A stretch of 64,000 nt of DNA, taken from positions 186,001-250,000 of the forward strand of contig NZ_BMKD01000004.1 of NCBI RefSeq assembly GCF_014643835.1, in the 5' to 3' direction. The DNA comes from Mucilaginibacter rubeus. Lineage in GTDB: Bacteria; Bacteroidota; Bacteroidia; Sphingobacteriales; Sphingobacteriaceae. The notes beneath the pieces are model-generated. The model was not told where the DNA came from. It ran no database searches and saw only the letters and a list, made by a program, of their open reading frames with translations. The translations under genes were made by a program, and so were the position numbers. Below, piece after piece: positions 18,442-26,373 of the stretch (within the stretch, counting starts at the first letter, position 1; every line of letters starts with the position of its first letter).

Positions 18442-18858
18442 ATGGAAAAGCTCGAATACCTATTAAATAAATACGAGTGTGAACGGAGGTCAAAACCTTT
18501 GGAACAGAATATTTTAAACGCTCTTCCTTTTCAACTACCTGAAGACTATAAATATTACCTCGAAAATTACGGACCGTTTGGGGAGTTTATTGGCGAAAAC
18601 TTTGTGCGCCTATGGCCAGGCGAAGAACTTGCAGAAGCAAACGATGGTTATGAATTTCCTGAATACAGGCCTGGTATATTAGGTATTGGCACCAACGGTG
18701 GAGGCGAATTCATTGGCATCCAATTTAGAAAAGATGGAACTCATCGTATTATTCTTTCAGATTTTCTTAATGACGAAGAAAAGTACTTTATTGAAATCGG
18801 CACATCTTTTTCAGATATGCTTATTCGATTGGATAATGGCAAAGATTGGTTTGAATAA
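18442..18858 (+). CDS. SMI1/KNR4 (SUKH) family protein
   Basis: 138 residues with the SUKH hallmarks LPEDYKYYLENYGP (about 33-46), a central acidic strand region (VRLWPGEELAEAN) and IGTNGGGEFIGI (about 85-96). SUKH proteins often give immunity against secreted nuclease or deaminase toxins. No toxin gene lies next to it here; it sits alone between ettA and a large palindromic element. It could be an orphan immunity gene or have a housekeeping role. The fold call is fairly safe; the role is inference. Confidence 0.82.
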   Translation: MEKLEYLLNKYECERRSKPLEQNILNALPFQLPEDYKYYLENYGPFGEFIGENFVRLWPGEELAEANDGYEFPEYRPGILGIGTNGGGEFIGIQFRKDGTHRIILSDFLNDEEKYFIEIGTSFSDMLIRLDNGKDWFE

Positions 18859-18880
18859 AATAAAATCCAAAATCTGCCGT

Positions 18881-18991
18881 GGGTTTAGCGATAGCGTAAC
18901 CCGTGGTAAAACACGCATAAAGCTTTCAGCTTTATCACTGAAGCTGAAAGCTTAAGCAATGCCCACTCCGGGTTACGCTATCGCTAAACCC
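18881..18991. repeat. Nested perfect palindrome (23-bp outer arms, 13-bp inner arms)
   Basis: Outer arms at 18881-18903 and 18969-18991 are a perfect 23-bp inverted repeat (begins GGGTTTAGCGATAGCG). Inside them AAGCTTTCAGCTT (18920-18932) pairs perfectly with 18941-18953. The element is 111 bp and lies just after the SUKH gene. Confidence 0.85.
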
Positions 18992-19012
18992 GAAGTAGTT
19001 TTGAATTTAACA

Positions 19013-19043
19013 AAAAATGCCATCCTAACCGGATGGCATTTTT
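19013..19043. terminator. Bidirectional terminator
   Basis: Perfect 13-bp stem AAAAATGCCATCC / GGATGGCATTTTT with a 5-base loop, just before the stop of the minus-strand SDR gene. Confidence 0.88.
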
Positions 19044-19063
19044 ATAGCTATTGAAATAAAATC

Positions 19064-19873
19064 TTACTTTATCCCGTAATGATCATTCATCAATTTCTCA
19101 AACAACCCACCCGGCAATATCGCTTTTAGCGTAGGCACAATAGTTTGGCCAACCTGCCCAACCAGGTAACGATGTTTAGGGCTTGACGAAGCTACTATCG
19201 AAACCAGCTTTTTAGCTAATGATTCAGGGCTTGGGGCAATGCTTTCGTCTTTTTCCATAGCGGCAACGGCGGCATTGTATTCAGTTTCAAGCTTATCATT
19301 TTTGATAGGAAATTTAACCTTAGCGCGGTTCTGGCTAAAATCCGATTTAAAATCACCCGGATTAAGCAGAGTTACTTTAACACCTGTATTACGCAGTTCC
19401 ATCCTTAAACTTTGCGAGTAGCCTTCAATAGCATATTTTGAGGCGCTGTACATACCCTGGTATGGCAAACCGAATAAACCAGCTAACGAGCTGATATTTA
19501 CAATAAGTCCCTGACCTTTTTCGATCATACCCGGCAATACTGCCGAACTAACACGGATCACACCAAAAAAGTTAACCTCAAACTGTTGCTTCGCACTTTC
19601 AACCGGCATAGCATAAGCCGGACCAGTTACACCATTGCCGGCATTGTTCACCAATACGTCGATTTTGCCTTCGACCTTAATAATGGTGTCGATTGCTGCC
19701 TTTACCGAAGCATCGTCGGTAACATCAAGTTGAACAGGTTTAAACGATACAGATTTCATGCGGTCGAGGTTACGTGATGAGCCGTAAACCGTATGGCCTG
19801 CCGCTTGCAGTGCACTGGCACAAGCTAAGCCAATACCAGAAGATGCTCCTGTTACTAATATTACCTTTTTCAT
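19064..19873 (-). CDS. Short-chain dehydrogenase/reductase (SDR)
   Basis: A classical SDR. The NAD(P)-binding motif is TGASSGIG near residue 8-15, then VNNAGNG, ISSLAG (catalytic Ser) and YSASK (catalytic Tyr-x3-Lys). I start at ATG 19873 (MKKVILVTGASSGIG), because an upstream in-frame ATG at 19933 only adds 20 polar residues before the first strand. SSRN after the second strand suggests an NADP preference. Substrate unknown. A palindromic element at 20038-20136 separates it from the MFS gene upstream. Confidence 0.88.
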   Translation of the reverse strand: MKKVILVTGASSGIGLACASALQAAGHTVYGSSRNLDRMKSVSFKPVQLDVTDDASVKAAIDTIIKVEGKIDVLVNNAGNGVTGPAYAMPVESAKQQFEVNFFGVIRVSSAVLPGMIEKGQGLIVNISSLAGLFGLPYQGMYSASKYAIEGYSQSLRMELRNTGVKVTLLNPGDFKSDFSQNRAKVKFPIKNDKLETEYNAAVAAMEKDESIAPSPESLAKKLVSIVASSSPKHRYLVGQVGQTIVPTLKAILPGGLFEKLMNDHYGIK

Positions 19874-20037
19874 TGTTTGTAAGGGTGAGTTTGTTTTATT
19901 GTTTATTGGTTTGATGATGCCGTTTTTTGGCAACGTAAAGATGTGAATTTATCATGCAGCAAAGCAAGGGGATAGATTAAAAATAATGTTATCTACACAA
20001 AAAATTCATGATGGGAGAAGGAGGTTAAAACACATAT

Positions 20038-20136
20038 CGTCATGCTGAACTTGTTTCAGCACCCCACGTGTTAAGCCGCCTTGCTAAGCAATTGCCGACC
20101 TTGCTTATGGGATGCTGAAACAAGTTACCCATGACG
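20038..20136. repeat. Intergenic inverted repeat (CGTCATGCTGAACTTGTTTC family)
   Basis: Arms 20038-20066 and 20108-20136 are complementary at most positions, including the exact dyad GAACTTGTTTCAGCA-like core versus TGCTGAAACAAGTT. It looks like a REP-type element. A single copy in this window. Confidence 0.7.
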
Positions 20137-20145
20137 GTTGGGGAT

Positions 20146-21468
20146 CTATCCTTCCTTTATCCCCTCTTCACCCGGCGCATGGATCTGTTGCAGGGATAGC
20201 GGGATCAGTTTCTTAGTCTTGAGATAAGTAATGCCCACAATAAGCATAGTCATGCTGCCGCCAAATAACACCGACGGAACAGTGCCTAACAATTGCGCTG
20301 CCGTGCCCGATTCAAAAGCGCCGATCTCGTTAGATGAGCCGATAAACATCTGGTTCACGGCCGATACCCTGCCACGCATATGATCAGGTGTCAAAAGCTG
20401 CATCAGCGTACCTCGGATAATAACACTGATGCTATCAAAAGCACCTTCGGTAAATATAAACAACAGCGACAAATAAAAATTAGTAGATAAACCGAAGCAT
20501 ATGATAGACAAGCCAAAACCTGTTACCGCAATAAGCAGGTTACGCCATGGTTTTCCCATTGGCGAAAAACGCGTCATCACCAGCATGGTCAATACTGCAC
20601 CTAATGATGACATGGCCCTCATGATACCCAATCCTTCGGCGCCTACTTTTAATATTTCGTTGGCAAAAACCGGCAGTAAAGCCACAGCACCACCAAAAAA
20701 CACCGAGAACAGGTCAAGGCTCATGGCGCCGATCATCATTTTGTTTCCAAACACAAAATGAATCCCTTCCGAAAGGCTTTTCCAGATACTTTCTTTAGGA
20801 ACATATTGCGCCGGATATTGACGCAGCATGTATACCAATACCAGTGATACTAATAATAAAAATAGGATACAGCTAAACGTAGCGGTAATACCACTTAAGC
20901 CCGGTATTACTTTATCCGCATAACCGTATATTAAACCACCTGCTGCCGGGCCCAAAATAGATGCAACTTGCCAGCTGCTACTGCTCCAGGTACTGCCATT
21001 TGGATACAATTCTTTTGGGATACTGTTAGCGTAAATGGTGAATGTTGCCGGGCCATAAAAGGCTCGCGCCACACCATTACAAAATATCATAGCGTACATA
21101 ATAGGTACAATCCAACCAGTATGAATAATACCGCTCATGCTTTTGAGTGTTACGGTAAACATCACCAGGGATGTCAGTAACACTCCACTAAAGATCAGCA
21201 AAAGCATTTTTCGCTTTTCAGATTTATCGGCGATATAGCCGCCGTACAAAGCAATACCAATAGCCGGAATAGCCTCGCACAAGCCAATAAGGCCGAGGGC
21301 TATTTTACTATGGGTGATACTATAGATATAAAAGCCGAGGACTACGGCCTGCATGGAATATGCAAAGGTGAAACAAAAACGCATGCCTATGTAAGATCTG
21401 AAATCTTTATAACGCAATGCTGCAAAGGAGTCTACTTTCCGGGGTTTACTATCGCCTTCTTCGGTCAC
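20146..21468 (-). CDS. MFS transporter (EntS/MFS_3-like)
   Basis: 440 residues with about twelve hydrophobic segments. The loop 2-3 motif GGYIADKSEKRKMLL (about 75-90) is the MFS G-x-x-x-D-R/K-x-x-R/K signature. The general layout resembles the enterobactin-exporter-like multi-drug group. The substrate cannot be read from sequence. It is flanked by two palindromic elements and has no operon partner; a divergent reading of the upstream gap shows no gene. Confidence 0.87.
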   Translation of the reverse strand: MTEEGDSKPRKVDSFAALRYKDFRSYIGMRFCFTFAYSMQAVVLGFYIYSITHSKIALGLIGLCEAIPAIGIALYGGYIADKSEKRKMLLLIFSGVLLTSLVMFTVTLKSMSGIIHTGWIVPIMYAMIFCNGVARAFYGPATFTIYANSIPKELYPNGSTWSSSSWQVASILGPAAGGLIYGYADKVIPGLSGITATFSCILFLLLVSLVLVYMLRQYPAQYVPKESIWKSLSEGIHFVFGNKMMIGAMSLDLFSVFFGGAVALLPVFANEILKVGAEGLGIMRAMSSLGAVLTMLVMTRFSPMGKPWRNLLIAVTGFGLSIICFGLSTNFYLSLLFIFTEGAFDSISVIIRGTLMQLLTPDHMRGRVSAVNQMFIGSSNEIGAFESGTAAQLLGTVPSVLFGGSMTMLIVGITYLKTKKLIPLSLQQIHAPGEEGIKEG

Positions 21469-21512
21469 TATTTATTAATTTTTAGATGTGCCGCAAAGGT
21501 AGCTATTTTTTT

Positions 21513-21602
21513 GAACCTTGATTTTTAGGATTAGAAGATTACCATGAATTTTATGCATGGTACCACATCAGGATCATCCTTTAATCCTAAAAATCATGGT
21601 TC
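21513..21602. repeat. Intergenic inverted repeat (GAACCTTGATTTTTAGG family)
   Basis: 21-bp arms (21513-21533 and 21582-21602) with one mismatch. A second, decayed copy with the same core (AATCCTAAAAATCAAGGTTC) lies at 44035-44102. Confidence 0.78.
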
Positions 21603-21608
21603 GGTTCC

Positions 21609-22991
21609 TTACAATCCGTGCTGATCTATCAAATAAATTAACGCTGCCATACCAGCCGCGCCAAGTTCCAGCTCACGTTTGTTTACGTTTTCAAAAACGT
21701 CTTTAGCAGTATGGTGCAAGTCGAAATATCGTTGTGAATCCGGGCGGAAGCCAATCAATACTACTCCCGGTACCGTTTCTTTCATCGGCTCAATATCCGT
21801 ACCCGCCCCTCCGATTGTTAACTTGTCAACATCGTATGGCTCCAGGATTGATTTGAAGTTATCATTCACTTTTTTGATAAAATCTTTTGATACATCGGCA
21901 AAGCTGAACCCGCGAGGCGTAAAGCCACCTTCGTCGGTTTCAATAGCGGCAATGTGTTGCTCCTTATTTTGGGCGGCCAGTTCGGCATATTTAGTGCCGC
22001 CTTTATGACCGTTCTCCTCGTTCATGAAAAGCACGGCGCGTACCGAGTTTTTAGGTTTATAACCTACTGACTTAAAAATGCGCAATACTTCAACCGACTG
22101 CATTACGCCGGTACCGTCGTCATGTGCACCTTCGGCCAAATCCCATGAATCCAGGTGGCCGCCAACGGTAATAAATTTATTAGGATTTTCAGAACCGGTA
22201 ATTTCGCCTATAACGTTATATGATTTCACATCAGGCAGTAACTCGCAATTTTGCTTAAAGTAAAATTTTGCCGCCGGGAATTTCCTCAACTTAAGCATAG
22301 CGCTTAACTTATTGGCTGCTTTTGTAGAGATGGCCGCAGCTGGAATCATTTTACTGCCCGGGGCAGCAAGGGTAGCGCCGGTATGCGGATAATCATCGAT
22401 GATTTCAGTGAGCGAACGTACGATTACACCGGCTGCACCAAGTTTGGCGGCTACGGCCGGTCCCATAAAACGCTGATCGCCTGCTGTGCCGTAGGCCATA
22501 CCTGTTTCAATAAAACGCGGATCGAATGCTCGGTTAAAGAAAACGATCTTTCCTTTCACCACACTCTCGCCAAGCCCCTCAAGTTCTTTTATGCTTTTAA
22601 CCTCTATAACATTAGCTGTAATACCCGCTTTAGGCGTTGCTATCGACATACCCAGGGCAACAATTGGTACCGGGATGCGGGTTTTACCATCAATAATAGC
22701 GGCCTCTTCTTTCGCACCGCGCACCCAATGTGGCACCATTACTTCCTGCAGGTAAACTTTATCGAAACCATAACCATCCATCAGTTTTTTACTCCAGTCG
22801 ACAGCCTTTTGAGCATTGCCAGAACCGCTGAGGCGCTGACCTATATTTTTACACAGGTAATGGAGATTTTCATAACACTGGCCATTAACCAATGCTTCGT
22901 CATACATTTTGCGGATAGTTAAAGAGTCCTGTGCCTCAACTTGTGTACACAGCAATGCAGCAACAGAAAATAATAAAGTAAATTTCTTCAT
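21609..22991 (-). CDS. Secreted M28-family zinc aminopeptidase/carboxypeptidase Q-like
   Basis: The signal peptide MKKFTLLFSVAALLCTQVEAQ is followed by an M28 catalytic domain interrupted by a PA-like insert (about 130-245). Zinc ligands are visible: His279 in GGHLDSWD, Asp291 in HDDGTG, the EENG pair near 325, Asp/Glu in ETDEGG, and His in DLHHTAKD. It probably trims peptides in the periplasm or outside the cell. The 460-residue length is normal for the PQ/CPQ-like group. It is monocistronic. Confidence 0.92.
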   Translation of the reverse strand: MKKFTLLFSVAALLCTQVEAQDSLTIRKMYDEALVNGQCYENLHYLCKNIGQRLSGSGNAQKAVDWSKKLMDGYGFDKVYLQEVMVPHWVRGAKEEAAIIDGKTRIPVPIVALGMSIATPKAGITANVIEVKSIKELEGLGESVVKGKIVFFNRAFDPRFIETGMAYGTAGDQRFMGPAVAAKLGAAGVIVRSLTEIIDDYPHTGATLAAPGSKMIPAAAISTKAANKLSAMLKLRKFPAAKFYFKQNCELLPDVKSYNVIGEITGSENPNKFITVGGHLDSWDLAEGAHDDGTGVMQSVEVLRIFKSVGYKPKNSVRAVLFMNEENGHKGGTKYAELAAQNKEQHIAAIETDEGGFTPRGFSFADVSKDFIKKVNDNFKSILEPYDVDKLTIGGAGTDIEPMKETVPGVVLIGFRPDSQRYFDLHHTAKDVFENVNKRELELGAAGMAALIYLIDQHGL

Positions 22992-23081
22992 ATATAAATA
23001 GTAAGATCAGTTTTAACAAATGTACTATTTGACAGCTAAAGGAGGAAGGGTTACGGGCATTATACTAAATTAAAAAAGACC

Positions 23082-23172
23082 TCATTGCGAGGTACGAAGC
23101 AATCCCAAACTTTACCCGGCGAACCTGCACAGCTACTCTACACACCGGGGATTGCTTCGTTCCTCGCAATGA
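23082..23172. repeat. REP-like inverted repeat (TCATTGCGAGG-ACGAAGCAATC family)
   Basis: 25-bp arms at 23082-23106 and 23148-23172 with one mismatch. The loop includes GGCGAACCTGC. Related copies lie at 54546-54630 and, more degenerate, at 52942-52992. Confidence 0.85.
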
Positions 23173-23200
23173 CGCGGGATTATTCTGTAGTATTCCTGGC

Positions 23201-25300
23201 TTACGATATCTTATCCCAACTCAACCCTGCGTTCTTTACTTCAAAGGCATGATGCAAAATCTGGTTTTCGGGATGAGCCAGCTGCGGGTCTTTTTCAAAT
23301 ATGGCTTCAACACACTTGCGCACCTTAAAAAGCAGCTCCTGGTCGGTGGCCAGGTTGGCCAGCTTCAAATCTACCACGCCGCTTTGCTGGGTACCTTCTA
23401 TATTGCCCGGTCCCCGCAACTGCAGGTCTATCTCCGAAATTTCAAAGCCATTGTTGGTTTTTACCATGGTATCCAAACGAATCTTGCCGTCGTGACTCAA
23501 TTTATGACTGCTCATCAAAATACAATAGGATTGCTCGGCCCCGCGTCCTACCCTCCCCCTCAGTTGGTGCAATTGCGACAGGCCAAAACGCTCGGCATTT
23601 TCAATGATCATCACCGAAGCATTCGGTACGTTTACCCCTACTTCTATTACGGTAGTGGCCACCATGATCTGCGTTTCTCCTTTAATAAAACGCTGCATTT
23701 CAAAATCTTTCTCGGCAGGCTTCATTTTGCCGTGTACAATGCTAAGCCGGTAATCAGGCAGCGGAAACTCGCGCGACATGGCTTCGATGCCGTCCTGTAG
23801 GTTTTTAAGGTCGAGCTTTTCACTTTCCTGGATCAGCGGATATACTACATAGACCTGCCTGCCCAATGCTATCTCCCGTTTCATAAAACCAAACATCCGT
23901 AAGCGCTGATTTTCATAAAAATGAACCGTTTGGATAGGTTTACGACCAGCCGGCAACTGGTCAATCACTGACACATCCAGGTCACCATATAATGTCATGG
24001 CAAGTGTACGGGGGATAGGTGTAGCCGTCATCACCAATATATGCGGCGGAACAGCATTTTTTCGCCAAAGTTTAGCCCGCTGCTCAACCCCAAAGCGATG
24101 CTGTTCATCAATTACCACAAAGCCCAGGTTTTTAAACTGTACTTTATCTTCAATAAGGGCATGGGTACCAACCAATATTTTAAGCGTACCTTCTTCAAGC
24201 TTTTGATGCAACACTTTACGCTCCTTTTGCCTGGTTGAACCGGTTAATAACGCTACTTCAATAAAATCATCGCCCACCAGGCTTTTAATGGTTTGATAAT
24301 GCTGGTTGGCCAATATCTCGGTAGGCGCCATGATACAGGTTTGAAAACCGTTATCAATAGCTATTAACATGCTCATCAGCGCTACTACTGTTTTACCGCT
24401 GCCCACATCACCCTGAAGCAGACGATTCATTTGTATGCCTCGCTGGGTATCCTGCCTAATCTCCTTCAATACCCGCTTCTGCGGATCGGTCAAAGTAAAA
24501 GGCAGCTTGTGATGATAAAACTCATTAAAATAATGACCAACTTTATCAAATACATTCCCTTTAAACTTTTGCGTATGAAGCAGTTTATTTTTAAGTAGTT
24601 TAAGCTGGAGCAGAAACAACTCTTCAAACTTCAAACGGTGTAATGCTTCATTAAGAAATGTAGCATCAGCCGGGAAATGAATGTTACGATAAGCATCGGC
24701 CCGGTTGAGCAGCTTAAACTGATTGATGATATATAAAGGCAAGTTTTCGCGTATGTCCTTAGCATGCAGATCAAGCAATACCGCAGTAAGTTTTTGAATT
24801 CCTTTGCTATCCAGCGAAAATTGTTTGAGCTTTTCTGTTGAGTTGTAAACAGGTTGTAAGGATAGGTTGCCCTGTTTTTGAGCACCCGGCATATATAACT
24901 CCATTTCGGGATGCGCCATCTGTGGCATCATGTTAAAAAAGCCGGGCTTTCCGAACAATATATAAACCTTACCGGGAATAATGGTTTTCTCTATCCAGTT
25001 AATGCCTTTAAACCATACCAGCTCAATAATACCAGTATCGTCCTTAGCCTTTACCACCAGGCGGCGGCTTTGTTTTTCACCAACAATTTCTTTGTTGATA
25101 ATACGCGCCAGCACCTGTACATAAGGCAGTTCTTCACGTATCTCCCTTACCTTATAAAAGCGGGTACGGTCAATATACCTGAACGGGAAATGGCGCAGCA
25201 GATCCTCAAAGGTGTGCAGTTCAAGTTCCTTTTTCAAAACCTCGGCCCTCGACTGGCCTACACCTTTTAAGTATACAAGTGGCGTTTGAAAAGGATTCAT
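23201..25300 (-). CDS. recG: ATP-dependent DNA helicase RecG
   Basis: Remodels stalled forks and Holliday junctions. It has an N-terminal wedge/OB domain (about 1-220, with VQVLARIINKEI and VKAKDDTGIIELVWF), Walker A GDVGSGKT (297-304), DEQH box (VVIDEQHRFG), motif III TATPIPRT, and the C-terminal helicase region with VATTVIEVGVNVPNA and QLRGRVGRG. Length 699 matches Bacteroidota RecG. It starts MNPFQTPLVYLKGVG. It is alone on its strand, with a REP-like element just after its stop and a long gap before it. Confidence 0.97.
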   Translation of the reverse strand: MNPFQTPLVYLKGVGQSRAEVLKKELELHTFEDLLRHFPFRYIDRTRFYKVREIREELPYVQVLARIINKEIVGEKQSRRLVVKAKDDTGIIELVWFKGINWIEKTIIPGKVYILFGKPGFFNMMPQMAHPEMELYMPGAQKQGNLSLQPVYNSTEKLKQFSLDSKGIQKLTAVLLDLHAKDIRENLPLYIINQFKLLNRADAYRNIHFPADATFLNEALHRLKFEELFLLQLKLLKNKLLHTQKFKGNVFDKVGHYFNEFYHHKLPFTLTDPQKRVLKEIRQDTQRGIQMNRLLQGDVGSGKTVVALMSMLIAIDNGFQTCIMAPTEILANQHYQTIKSLVGDDFIEVALLTGSTRQKERKVLHQKLEEGTLKILVGTHALIEDKVQFKNLGFVVIDEQHRFGVEQRAKLWRKNAVPPHILVMTATPIPRTLAMTLYGDLDVSVIDQLPAGRKPIQTVHFYENQRLRMFGFMKREIALGRQVYVVYPLIQESEKLDLKNLQDGIEAMSREFPLPDYRLSIVHGKMKPAEKDFEMQRFIKGETQIMVATTVIEVGVNVPNASVMIIENAERFGLSQLHQLRGRVGRGAEQSYCILMSSHKLSHDGKIRLDTMVKTNNGFEISEIDLQLRGPGNIEGTQQSGVVDLKLANLATDQELLFKVRKCVEAIFEKDPQLAHPENQILHHAFEVKNAGLSWDKIS

Positions 25301-25525
25301 TGATTAACTGTTTTAACCTTTCTTTATAGCGGTAGAGTAAATGTAGTTTATGTGGTTTTTTTAAATTAACAGATGGCTATAAATAACCTATCGACTAATC
25401 TATAATATAACGAGATAATCGTTGGTTGGGCCAGGATGCAAGGTAAATGGAGCGTTCTTAAAATCTGCTTATCGAGTTTCATATGCAAACCTAATCTCTA
25501 ACCTCTAACCGCCAATCTTTAATTT

Positions 25526-25608
25526 TGGGCGTTCCTGCGGCCGGGCTATCCGCTCATACGCCTGCAGGCCTTAGGCTCAAGCCGGTATCCACTCCTATCC
25601 CTAACGCA
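25526..25608. repeat. GC-rich intergenic island with small dyads
   Basis: About 80 bp, clearly richer in GC than its flanks, containing the 10-bp palindrome GCCTGCAGGC and the dyad GGCTCAAGCC, ending CTATCCCTAACGC. It resembles, from memory, a block common between genes in this phylum; this needs a search. Confidence 0.5.
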
Positions 25609-25700
25609 TTTGTCTGAATCAGAAATTACAGAATTTAGGAATTAGCAGAATTCAAAAAATTCAGTGAACCCCTAAATCCGTATAATCCCAGTTCAGACAA
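25609..25700. repeat. Dispersed inverted repeat, TTGTCTGAA family
   Basis: TTGTCTGAA (25610-25618) pairs with TTCAGACAA (25692-25700). The interior is AT-rich with repeated GAATT words. Third copy of the family in the window. Confidence 0.7.
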
Positions 25701-25718
25701 AATCCGAAATCGAAAAAT

Positions 25719-26096
25719 CTACTTAACCGCAATAACCGAGATCTCAACGTTTACCCCTTTTGGTAAAGCGGATACCTGGATAGTTTCGCGGGCCGGAAAA
25801 TCGGCAGTAAAATAGGTTCCGTAAACTTCGTTAACCTGTACAAAATTTTGCAGATCGGTTAAGAAGATACTGGTTTTTACTATGTTATCGAAACCTAAAC
25901 CGGCTTCGGTTAAAATAGCTTTGATGTTTTCCATTACCTGTGTAGCCTCTGCCTTGATGTCACTGCTGATGAGTTCGCCACTTAGCGGATCAATAGGGAT
26001 CTGACCCGAAACAAATAAAAAACCGCCGGCTAAAGTAGCCTGGCTATATGGCCCAATAGGGGCAGGTGCATTGTTGGTATTGATGATTGTTTTCAT
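25719..26096 (-). CDS. ridA: RidA-family reactive imine/enamine deaminase
   Basis: Hydrolyses reactive enamines/imines such as 2-aminoacrylate produced by PLP enzymes. The 125-residue sequence has the family marks IGPYSQA (about 13-19), FVSGQIPIDP (28-37), and the conserved Arg in ARETIQVSALPKG with the C-terminal VEISVIAVK. It forms a trimer in the family. Its ATG overlaps the stop of a 47-residue membrane-protein gene by ATGA, so the two are translationally coupled. Confidence 0.94.
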   Translation of the reverse strand: MKTIINTNNAPAPIGPYSQATLAGGFLFVSGQIPIDPLSGELISSDIKAEATQVMENIKAILTEAGLGFDNIVKTSIFLTDLQNFVQVNEVYGTYFTADFPARETIQVSALPKGVNVEISVIAVK

Positions 26097-26236
26097 TTTT
26101 TAAGTATAAATACCTGTACCAGTTTCCAGATAATCCCGGCCAGGAACATAATAATAGCCAGCGCATTTATAAAATGCATCACCCTTAAATTAAAATTATC
26201 GGGGCGGTTCGGATCTTTTTTTCTGAAGAAATACAT
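26093..26236 (-). CDS. 47-residue membrane protein (DUF6728-like)
   Basis: From ATG 26236 the minus strand encodes MYFFRKKDPNRPDNFNLRV, then one hydrophobic helix (about 22-44, INALAIIMFLAGIIWKLV) and a basic end (LKK). The N-terminal RKKDPNRPDNFNLR block matches what I recall of the small Bacteroidota family DUF6728. The frame closes only four codons upstream of the ATG, so the start is well bounded. The stop overlaps the ridA ATG (ATGA). An exact -7 box five bases upstream would make the mRNA leaderless. Role unknown. Confidence 0.8.
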   Translation of the reverse strand: MYFFRKKDPNRPDNFNLRVMHFINALAIIMFLAGIIWKLVQVFILKK

Positions 26237-26240
26237 TACA

Positions 26241-26248
26241 CAAACTTA
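26241..26248 (-). promoter_or_regulatory. Candidate -7 box for the DUF6728-like gene and ridA
   Basis: Minus strand TAAGTTTG matches TAnnTTTG exactly and ends five bases before the ATG, implying a leaderless transcript. No convincing -33 element was seen. Confidence 0.5.
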
Positions 26249-26324
26249 CGTAAAATTTTGCCGCTGTAAACCCATACCTATTATATAAGGTATAACTATT
26301 AAGCACAAAACCTTATAAAACAAA

Positions 26325-26351
26325 GAAGGCTCCGGGTTATCCGGAGCCTTC
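26325..26351 (-). terminator. Strong terminator after the OmpA-family gene
   Basis: Perfect 11-bp stem GAAGGCTCCGG / CCGGAGCCTTC with loop GTTAT, 23 bp after the stop codon. Strong terminators suit a highly expressed gene. Confidence 0.88.
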
Positions 26352-26373
26352 GCAAATAATATTTAATCAGATA

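Larger units (their letters stand above)
25301..25718. other. Intergenic region upstream of recG
   Basis: 418 bp without a gene. It holds a GC-rich island at 25526-25608 in otherwise AT-rich DNA and then a copy of the TTGTCTGAA inverted-repeat family (25609-25700). It also must include the recG promoter; no exact box was seen. Confidence 0.6.
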
